A stretch of 7,924 nt of DNA from JACQID01 sp035290885 (lineage in GTDB: Archaea; Aenigmatarchaeota; Aenigmatarchaeia; GW2011-AR5), in contig DATDTL010000020.1 in assembly GCA_035290885.1 (NCBI GenBank), forward strand, positions 1 to 7,924, in the 5' to 3' direction. The position numbers and the translations under genes are program-made. Of the stretch, positions 1 through 4,522 are shown one piece after another (the stretch's first letter is position 1; every line of letters begins with the position of its first letter). The notes beneath the pieces were generated by a model that saw nothing but the letters and a program-made list of their open reading frames with translations, did no database searches and had not been told where the DNA came from.

Positions 1-141
1 TACAACGACAGCGTGAACACTTACAACATAAAAATACACACCTTCCCTGACATGATGTTCGCGAACATGCTCAAGTACACGGACGAAGAGATGTTCGTTG
101 CCGCGGAAAGCGAAAGAAAGGACGTAAAGGTCAAGTTCTGA
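1..141 (+). CDS. lemA: LemA family protein, C-terminal part only
   Basis: The first 46 codons of the window, read from base 1 to TGA at 139-141, are the end of a protein that starts outside the window. The tail YNDSVNTYNIKIHTFPD, followed by an F-A-N-M-L stretch and ending in K-V-K-F, matches the usual LemA C-terminus, in which a YN-x-x-V-x-x-YN helix is followed by a short F-P segment and a terminal p-K-V-x-F. LemA proteins generally have an N-terminal membrane helix and a helical bundle; their biochemical role is poorly known. The N-terminal helix cannot be seen here. Family assignment is by recalled motif similarity. T-rich sequence follows the stop. Confidence 0.8.
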   Translation, partial: YNDSVNTYNIKIHTFPDMMFANMLKYTDEEMFVAAESERKDVKVKF

Positions 142-163
142 TTTTATTTGGGGTCGTTTTCCG
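141..163 (+). terminator. T-rich tract after the LemA gene
   Basis: Directly after the stop codon the + strand has TTTTATTT and then CGTTTTCC. Archaeal transcription commonly ends at runs of T on the non-template strand without needing a hairpin, so this is a plausible terminator. It is short and not tested. Confidence 0.3.
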
Positions 164-179
164 TAATGTGTTCATTCGT

Positions 180-515
180 TTATAAGTGATGGATAAGAGG
201 TCCGATTCCTATTACCATAATCCTGAGTCCTTCGGCCCCTGTAACCCCGTAGAATGAAACGACGCCGTCTGGGCCTGTTTCTGTTTCATAAAGCCCTTCT
301 CCATCCTGTCGGCATAAATATACTGGCTCACCTTCTGCAGGCTTACCGTCTCTTTCCACCGCAGCCCGCAGATACGGTTCGCCGTCAATTTCACGTAAAG
401 CCAAACTGAACTGTTTTTCACTCATAGTGCCATAAACCATCGGTTTCCCCTCTGACAAGAATTCTGGAATATTATGAATGAATCCTACAACGTTTGAAGC
501 GTAATGACTCGTCAT
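180..515 (-). CDS. Hypothetical small protein with beta-sandwich-like repeat
   Basis: A 111-residue protein of unrecognised family. The C-terminal half contains a G-x-P-x-x-G-x-x-V-x-L segment followed by a D-G-x-V-x-F-x-G turn, a pattern seen in carboxypeptidase-regulatory or Cna-B-like beta-sandwich domains; this is a loose resemblance. There is no signal peptide or membrane segment. ATG at 515 is preferred over the in-frame GTG at 524 because AGGTGG, a near match to AGGAGG, lies 5 bases before the ATG. A TTTTATTAA box (542-534, minus strand) is also centred about 23 bp upstream and could drive a nearly leaderless transcript. That box is the target-site duplication of the adjacent 99-bp element, so the gene's promoter region was directly altered by an insertion. 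Codon choice seems less ATA/AGG-rich than in neighbouring genes, so transfer is possible. Confidence 0.6.
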   Translation of the reverse strand: MTSHYASNVVGFIHNIPEFLSEGKPMVYGTMSEKQFSLALREIDGEPYLRAAVERDGKPAEGEPVYLCRQDGEGLYETETGPDGVVSFYGVTGAEGLRIMVIGIGPLIHHL

Positions 516-533
516 CTTTACCACCTTGCTTGA

Positions 534-650
534 TTAATAAAAGGCTTTGTTGAATAATTGGTTCTTCGCCACAACCGGTAGTGTTTCTCTAAAATTATAT
601 CACAACTGCTTGTGGTCTTGATGGAGTTTTTCAACAAAGCCTTAATAAAA
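534..650. mobile_element. MITE A: 99-bp non-autonomous element with 9-bp TSD
   Basis: The element spans 543-641 (99 bp). Its left end GGCTTTGTTGA (543-553) is the exact reverse complement of its right end TCAACAAAGCC (631-641). It is flanked by perfect 9-bp direct repeats TTAATAAAA at 534-542 and 642-650, the target-site duplication. The first 15 bases, GGCTTTGTTGAATAA, match the terminal repeat I recall for IS903 (IS5 family), which also makes 9-bp duplications; mobilisation by such a transposase is inferred. No transposase fits inside. The interior holds a short hairpin, CACAA/TTGTG, around 601-613. It is related to the element at 822-920. Confidence 0.88.
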
Positions 651-651
651 C

Positions 652-938
652 GAAAAGATGGCTCTGTTGAAATGATCCAACCCTCCCGATAAAACTCACG
701 GATGAATGAAATTAGTGAGGAATATACTCCTGTCAAAACCCGTAATGAATGGCTGGGGTTATTAACCCACCTGCAGGAGAAAACGGAAAGCGATATGATA
801 ACCATAGGATTTCAACAGAGCGGCTTTGTAGGAAAAATACTCTTGCATAGCAAGCTCTTGTGTCGCAGCTTCAGAAAAATACAACCCGTTGTGTTAGAAA
901 TACATTATTCCTACAAAGCCCAACAGAGCCGAAAAGAT
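652..938. mobile_element. MITE B: outer element, split by MITE C, 8-bp TSD
   Basis: The outer element runs from GGCTCTGTTGAAAT at 660 to the matching right end, which originally read GGATTTCAACAGAGCC. That right end is now split: GGATTTCAACAGAGC sits at 807-821 and the repeat resumes at 921-930 after a later insertion. Removing the insertion and its duplication leaves about 163 bp. Flanking 8-bp direct repeats GAAAAGAT lie at 652-659 and 931-938. From ATG 702 the interior is open for about 40 codons (MNEISEEYTPVKTRNEWLGL...), which may be the truncated start of a lost transposase gene; I do not recognise the family. An 8-bp duplication with a GG-x-x-CTGTTG end is compatible with IS6 or IS1595 relatives, but this is uncertain. 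Confidence 0.82.
813..929. mobile_element. MITE C: 99-bp element nested in the end of MITE B
   Basis: The element spans 822-920 (99 bp). Its left end GGCTTTGTAGG (822-832) and right end CCTACAAAGCC (910-920) are perfect inverted repeats; allowing a gap, the similarity extends further inward (GGAAAAATA against TATTCC). Perfect 9-bp direct repeats CAACAGAGC lie at 813-821 and 921-929, and both are pieces of the right terminal repeat of the outer element, so this insertion came second. Its reverse complement aligns with the 543-641 element end to end at about 60% identity without gaps, so the two are diverged copies in opposite orientations. It carries no transposase. Confidence 0.87.
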
Positions 939-969
939 TTAAAGATAAGCAAGCCGCGCCTTTTTCATT

Positions 970-978
970 ATTTTAAGC
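970..978 (+). promoter_or_regulatory. TATA-like box for the HD gene
   Basis: ATTTTAAGC at 970-978 is centred about 25 bp before ATG 999. This is the spacing expected for an archaeal promoter with transcription starting at the start codon (leaderless). It supports the start at 999 rather than the in-frame ATG at 702. Confidence 0.5.
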
Positions 979-998
979 TTTTAGAGCATCGGTATTCT

Positions 999-1535
999 AT
1001 GGATGCCATAACGTTCCTTGAGAACGCTGCGAAACTGAAGAAAGTGAAGCGCGCAGGATGGGTCATAAGGAGCGTGCCGAACCCTGAGTCCGTCGCGGAG
1101 CACAGCTTCATGACCGCCTTGTCCGCGCTTGCGTTGGCCGGCGCCGCGGGCATGGACAAGGACAGATGCGTGAAAATGGCGCTTATCCACGATCTCGCTG
1201 AATCCATAGTCGGCGACATAACTCCCGAGGACGGCGTGAGCAAGAAGGACAAGCACGAAAAGGAGGAAAACGCCTTCAAAACGCTTCTAAAAGACTTGGA
1301 CGACGAGGAGATACTTGACCTGTGGGAAGAGTACGAAGGCAGAAAGACGCCGGAGTCGCTGTTCGTTCATGACGTGGACAAGCTGGAAATGAGCCTGCAG
1401 GCACTTGAATACGAGAGGAAATACGGGGCTTATCTTGAGGATTTCTGGCAGAACGCGGAACGGAGCATTTCAACGAAGCACATACGGGCGTTGTTTGAGA
1501 TGCTCAAGGAGAAGCGGGAAGGAAATGAAAAATAG
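999..1535 (+). CDS. HD-domain phosphohydrolase (YfbR/HDDC2-like 5'-deoxynucleotidase)
   Basis: A 178-residue all-helical HD-superfamily protein. Family members remove the phosphate from (deoxy)nucleoside 5'-monophosphates using a divalent metal in the cytoplasm. The metal site is visible: His35 in ESVAEHSF, His64-Asp65 in the HD pair of ALIHDLAE, Glu68 nearby, and Asp127 in the VDKLE motif. The conserved opening RAGWVIRSVPNPESVAEHS is typical of the HDDC2/YfbR group, and the length is normal. ATG 999 is chosen because the family homology starts there and a TATA-like box lies 25 bp upstream; the reading frame stays open back to 702, but that part is transposon sequence. The next gene overlaps its 3' end by 11 bp, suggesting one transcript. 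The exact substrate cannot be read from the sequence. Confidence 0.87.
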   Translation: MDAITFLENAAKLKKVKRAGWVIRSVPNPESVAEHSFMTALSALALAGAAGMDKDRCVKMALIHDLAESIVGDITPEDGVSKKDKHEKEENAFKTLLKDLDDEEILDLWEEYEGRKTPESLFVHDVDKLEMSLQALEYERKYGAYLEDFWQNAERSISTKHIRALFEMLKEKREGNEK

Positions 1536-1788
1536 CCAAAACGTTCATAAATGCCATGTATGCGGCTTTGAATACATGGAAAAGTCGCTCGCGGAGAAAT
1601 GCGAGGCATGGTGCCGCGTGCACAAGAGCGGCAGCACGGAGATAACGCGGCACGCTGTGAAGAAAGTACTGGCAAACTATAAAAACAGAATAACCAGCAC
1701 AGACAGCAGTATCATGTTCCCGAAATCGGCGACGGACGTCGTTATCGGTATCAGGAAGTTGTTGGGGTCTTCCCCTTTCTTGAAGTAG
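1525..1788 (+). CDS. Small C2C2 zinc-finger protein
   Basis: An 87-residue protein starting at ATG 1525, inside the last 11 bases of the HD gene, with a purine-rich GGAAGGA just upstream as a possible ribosome site. The N-terminal 35 residues hold four cysteines, Cys10, Cys13, Cys26 and Cys30. The C-x2-C-x12-C-x3-C spacing equals that of a classical C2H2 finger with cysteines in place of the histidines; His33 is an alternative ligand. Small archaeal proteins with a CxVCGFEY...AEKCEAWC motif are familiar to me as conserved but uncharacterised. Binding of nucleic acid or protein is inferred from the fold only. Codons after about 51 lie opposite the end of the convergent membrane gene (112-bp overlap), so the last third of the protein is probably less constrained. 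Confidence 0.75.
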   Translation: MKNSQNVHKCHVCGFEYMEKSLAEKCEAWCRVHKSGSTEITRHAVKKVLANYKNRITSTDSSIMFPKSATDVVIGIRKLLGSSPFLK

Positions 1789-2393
1789 TGGATGCCGGCC
1801 ATCACGGATATTAGAAAAAGCACGGACACGAGGAAGACTGTATCCAGAAGGGATATGGCGGCAATCTTCAGGGCAACCGAAGACGTGAGCCCGTAGCCCG
1901 ATGCCCATGATATGGCAATGGCTGCAAGCGAGCTGGCCGAGGCTGTGAGCATCGCTATAAGCATGACCTGTGCAAGCAACTTTCTCAGTTCGCGGTTATT
2001 CCACCACGTGCCCCTGACTTTTCCCTCGTGCAGCATCGTGGAGAACCGCGAGGAAAATATTATTCCGTAGTCGCCTATCATGTCGCTGAGCGCCGGCAGA
2101 AGTATGACGAGTGGCATGACTGACAGAAGGAGCGGCTTTATGCTTTCAAGCGAAAGCCCGCCGAGCGAACTCAACACCGAAGCGAACAACAGCATTCTCA
2201 GGCTCTCCTTCAATATGGTTCCCGGAACGTTGGAGCGCGGGCCGTACTCCTTGGTGTAAAAGAGCGTCTTCTTGGATATGCCATATTTCTTGTGTATATG
2301 ATAAAGCAGCGGGTGGGCTTGGATCTTCTTTATCTTTCGCAGGACTTGAAGGTGCCTGCCCAGACGGCGGTTCCTTATCCTGACGCGCTTCAT
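1677..2393 (-). CDS. MgtE/SLC41-type membrane domain, second half-subunit
   Basis: A 238-residue integral membrane protein. Residues 1-60 are very basic and probably cytoplasmic. The membrane region then shows about five hydrophobic segments (roughly 66-83, 87-103, 138-163, 172-199 and 220-238). Two hallmarks of the MgtE channel domain are visible: PALSDMIGDYGIIFSSRFST at 100-119, and the DPNN...P.TTS.AD signature at 209-223 near the C-terminus. In SLC41 proteins two such domains are fused in one chain; here they are separate genes. The ATG overlaps the stop of the upstream half by 4 bases (ATGA at 2393-2390), indicating translational coupling and probably equimolar assembly into a Mg2+ or other divalent-cation transporter. 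No CBS or MgtE N-domain is present, so the cytoplasmic Mg2+-sensing module of bacterial MgtE is absent. Confidence 0.83.
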   Translation of the reverse strand: MKRVRIRNRRLGRHLQVLRKIKKIQAHPLLYHIHKKYGISKKTLFYTKEYGPRSNVPGTILKESLRMLLFASVLSSLGGLSLESIKPLLLSVMPLVILLPALSDMIGDYGIIFSSRFSTMLHEGKVRGTWWNNRELRKLLAQVMLIAMLTASASSLAAIAISWASGYGLTSSVALKIAAISLLDTVFLVSVLFLISVMAGIHYFKKGEDPNNFLIPITTSVADFGNMILLSVLVILFL

Positions 2394-2932
2394 ATTACCG
2401 CCATCGCTATCAACAAGGATATCACGCTTATTATGTCGCCCGTGGACGTTATGACAGGCCCCATTATATTGTTCGGGTCATGGCCTTTCCTGAACAGGTA
2501 AAACGTGATGAAAAGCGCCAAGGGTATTTCCATCGCGTTGGCTATTATCCCGGCCACTACTGGGAATATAATTATGCCGGTTGAAGAAACACCAAAAATC
2601 AGCCAGTTGAAAAGAAACGCGATAACCCCGAGAGAAAAAGAGATTATCATCGCCTGCAGGAACGATGCCAAAAGATTGCCTTTCACGATCTTTGTCCCGA
2701 ACCTGTCCGGCTTCACCACGCCAAGGAACAGCCCTGAGGTGAGGCGCGACGAGAACGAGCCGCTTATGTTGCCGCGCATCTCAAGGAAGCCCGGTATCAG
2801 TATCAGCATCCCCGGAACCAGCAACAGCTTGTCCGCGTGCAGCGCAATCAGCGTCCCTGCTATCAGCCCGCCGGCTATTGAGGCCGCCTGCGACGACAGG
2901 ATCTCCTTGAAGGAGGAATCGAAGAATGGCAT
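2390..2932 (-). CDS. MgtE/SLC41-type membrane domain, first half-subunit
   Basis: A 180-residue membrane protein with about five hydrophobic segments (14-32, 35-49, 84-113, 118-148 and 164-180). The MgtE/SLC41 motif PGFLEMRGNISGSFSSRL is at 47-64, and HDPNNIMGPVITSTGD at 151-166 is the second signature. The gene is first in a two-gene unit and overlaps the second half by ATGA. ATG 2932 is taken as the start; an in-frame TTG at 2977 would add 15 poorly conserved-looking residues. TATAATAA (2958-2951, minus strand) lies about 23 bp upstream, fitting a leaderless start; a stronger box at 3001-2994 would give a leader of about 40 bases. The likely role is divalent cation, probably Mg2+, transport together with its partner. 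Confidence 0.85.
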   Translation of the reverse strand: MPFFDSSFKEILSSQAASIAGGLIAGTLIALHADKLLLVPGMLILIPGFLEMRGNISGSFSSRLTSGLFLGVVKPDRFGTKIVKGNLLASFLQAMIISFSLGVIAFLFNWLIFGVSSTGIIIFPVVAGIIANAMEIPLALFITFYLFRKGHDPNNIMGPVITSTGDIISVISLLIAMAVI

Positions 2933-2993
2933 ATTATTAATTGTTTTTCCGTTATTATAGTCTGCGGATGCCAACAATTCACAGCATGGGTAT

Positions 2994-3028
2994 ATTTATA
3001 TCTACTATAAAGTAGTGAATATATAAAT
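2994..3028. promoter_or_regulatory. Divergent promoter with inverted repeat
   Basis: Two mirror-image TATA-like octamers, ATTTATAT (2994-3001, a box for the minus strand) and ATATAAAT (3021-3028, a box for the plus strand), flank a palindrome CTACT/AGTAG (3002-3006 and 3011-3015). The arrangement lies between the cation transporter unit and the small decayed ORF. The central palindrome could be a regulator site acting on both directions; this is inferred from symmetry only. Confidence 0.4.
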
Positions 3029-3051
3029 CTTTATATGCTATTTCTGCATAG
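3029..3051 (+). promoter_or_regulatory. TATA box with TTTCTGCATAG element
   Basis: CTTTATAT at 3029-3036 is centred about 26 bp before ATG 3059, the leaderless spacing. It is followed by TTTCTGCATAG (3041-3051). The 23-base segment matches 7675-7697 at 20 positions, although the downstream sequences are unrelated. Confidence 0.5.
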
Positions 3052-3058
3052 TTATCGT

Positions 3059-3315
3059 ATGTTTAGGAAAAAAAGAAGCGGGTTGCCGTGACATCCAGAA
3101 TCGAGAGAAAGAATATCCGTCAACTTTCCGGGGCTTTGCGAGCTAAGAGAGCTTACTCAAAACGGGTATTTGGAAATGAAGATAGCAAAAGGCAGCAATA
3201 TCCGAGGACTGCTTAAGAAATCCGGTTATGGCGTAGATTATATGAGCGCGGGAAAATTATTGTAGTTATCGCCCGTTTAATTGCACCAGCTTCAGACTAT
3301 CTGCAATCCATTTAG
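3059..3315 (+). pseudogene. Decayed small ORF, possibly MoaD/ThiS-like
   Basis: A leaderless-positioned ATG at 3059 opens a frame that meets TGA at 3089-3091 (codon 11) and then runs uninterrupted to TAG 3263-3265. After the TGA the frame reads ISVNFPGLCELRELTQNGYL, then a LEMKIAKGSNIRGLLKK stretch. The pattern V-x-F-x-G-L-x-E-L, a strand, then a G-S-x-I/V-x-x-L-L helix resembles the start of MoaD/ThiS ubiquitin-like sulfur carriers. A one-base frame change in the GGG run at 3250-3252 would continue the protein as GKIIVVIARLIAPAS up to TAG 3313-3315, again like that fold, but no terminal Gly-Gly is seen. I read this as a relic with a nonsense codon and a frameshift. Family assignment is weak; it could instead be noncoding DNA. 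Confidence 0.35.
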
Positions 3316-3340
3316 CTCTTTCTATATAACATAATTTGAC

Positions 3341-4411
3341 ATGGCCAAAGATTACTACGAAACGCTCGGCGTTTCGCGAAGCGCTACACAGGACGAGATA
3401 AAGAAGGCGTTCAGGAAGCTGGCACACCAGTGGCATCCGGACGTCAACAAAAGCGCCGGAGCCGAGGAGCGGTTCAAGGAGATAAACGAAGCGTTCCAGA
3501 CCGTCGGCGACCCGACAAAGAGAAAGCAATACGACCAATTCGGCTCAACTCCGGGCGGGCAGAGCGCCTCCGGCGGGGCCGGATTTGAGGACATATTCAG
3601 CGGCGGCTTTGAAGACATATTTGAATCCTTCGGCTTCTCGTCTCGGAGCAGAAAGGGCAGCGACCTCAGATACGACATGGAGATGACGCTTGAGGAGGCG
3701 TTTAAAGGCATAACGAAAAAAATACGAATCCCGCACTTTGAGGAATGCAAGGCGTGCAAGGGAAGCGGCGCCAGCAGCCTGAGGACGTGCAGCGAATGCA
3801 ACGGCGCAGGCGAGATAAAGCGCGTACAGAGGAGCTTCCTTGGGCAGTTCGTGACGGTCATGCCCTGCGCCAGGTGCCGCGGCACCGGCAAAATCACGGA
3901 AAAGACGTGCAGGGAATGCAACGGCGCAGGCGGCAAGCAAACGCATAAAGACATGGAAGTCGCAGTGCCTGCAGGCGCGGACGACGGGCAGTATATTAAA
4001 TTTCCGGGCTACGGCGCTCCGGGAGAGAATAGAAGAAACGCAGGAGACCTTTACGTTGTCATCAAGGTTCGGGAGCACGACGTGTTTGAGAGGGAGGGCA
4101 GCGACCTGTATTGCACGGTATACGTTGACCTCGGCACGGCCATACTCGGCGGCGAAGTCGAAGTCGCGGCGATAGACGGGAAGGCCACGCTGACGATACC
4201 CTCCGGAACGCAGAGCCACACGGTATTCCGCATGAAGGGCGAAGGCATGCCAACGCCAAGCTCAACGAAGCGCGGCGACCAGATGGTCAAGGTCGTGGTC
4301 CGCATACCAAAAAAGCTTACCGGCGCCCAGGAACAATCCATACGCGCAGCCTTTGAAAAGAAGGCCGAAACAAAAAAAGGATTCTTTGACAAGATAAGGG
4401 AGCACGTTTGA
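3341..4411 (+). CDS. dnaJ: Chaperone protein DnaJ (type I Hsp40)
   Basis: A full-length 356-residue co-chaperone that stimulates the ATPase of DnaK (Hsp70) and holds unfolded proteins in the cytoplasm. The domain order is complete: J domain at about 4-67 with the HPD motif at 32-34; a Gly/Phe-rich linker at about 68-105; a zinc-binding region with four CxxCxGxG motifs at Cys136/139, Cys150/153, Cys176/179 and Cys190/193; then the two C-terminal substrate-binding domains to about 330. The opening MAKDYYETLGV fixes the start. The first and second zinc motifs are only 14 residues apart, somewhat tight for the family. No dnaK or grpE is present in the window. A TATATA at 3323-3328 lies only about 15 bp before the ATG, too close for a normal leaderless start, so the real promoter is not clear. 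Confidence 0.96.
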   Translation: MAKDYYETLGVSRSATQDEIKKAFRKLAHQWHPDVNKSAGAEERFKEINEAFQTVGDPTKRKQYDQFGSTPGGQSASGGAGFEDIFSGGFEDIFESFGFSSRSRKGSDLRYDMEMTLEEAFKGITKKIRIPHFEECKACKGSGASSLRTCSECNGAGEIKRVQRSFLGQFVTVMPCARCRGTGKITEKTCRECNGAGGKQTHKDMEVAVPAGADDGQYIKFPGYGAPGENRRNAGDLYVVIKVREHDVFEREGSDLYCTVYVDLGTAILGGEVEVAAIDGKATLTIPSGTQSHTVFRMKGEGMPTPSSTKRGDQMVKVVVRIPKKLTGAQEQSIRAAFEKKAETKKGFFDKIREHV

Positions 4412-4437
4412 CTGCATCGTAGAAAAACTGAACAAGA

Positions 4438-4455
4438 TGCCGTAATTTTTCGGCA
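4438..4455 (+). terminator. Hairpin with T-rich loop after dnaJ
   Basis: TGCCG (4438-4442) and CGGCA (4451-4455) can pair around a loop containing five T residues, 27 bases after the dnaJ stop. It could mark the end of the dnaJ transcript. The T-run is in the loop rather than after the stem, so this is a weak call. Confidence 0.3.
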
Positions 4456-4493
4456 CGACGGGGACCTGCCTGCATCCCAAGACTTTCCCACAT

Positions 4494-4505
4494 TATTAAA
4501 TAATT
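4494..4505 (+). promoter_or_regulatory. TATA box for IMPDH gene
   Basis: TATTAAATAATT lies in a strongly AT-rich stretch and is centred about 24 bp before ATG 4523, consistent with a leaderless mRNA. The dnaJ stop is 111 bp upstream, so the gene is probably transcribed separately. Confidence 0.6.
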
Positions 4506-4522
4506 ATGTTACTATTTTTAGC

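Noticed and set aside
518..805. A 95-codon minus-strand frame running through the transposon cluster
   Set aside because: It crosses the boundaries of two separate insertions and their duplications, so it cannot be an ancestral gene, and the translation shows no family features.
534..938. CRISPR array
   Set aside because: The repeats are inverted termini and short target duplications of three elements, not regularly spaced direct repeats.
2930..2977. Upstream TTG start for the first MgtE half-gene
   Set aside because: It adds 15 residues without family similarity. ATG 2932 has a TATA-like box at near-leaderless spacing.
3089..3091. In-frame TGA read as selenocysteine or a recoded codon
   Set aside because: There is a single TGA in a poorly recognised small frame, no Sec-type motif around it, and TGA is used as a normal stop elsewhere (for example at 139-141, 2390-2392 and 4409-4411).
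3355..4219. Long antisense frames opposite dnaJ
   Set aside because: They mirror the codon pattern of a complete DnaJ gene, and their translations are low-complexity Cys/Ser/Ala-rich without family features.
4051..4491. 146-codon antisense frame over the dnaJ 3' end
   Set aside because: It overlaps a confident gene and has no motif, promoter or homology I recognise.
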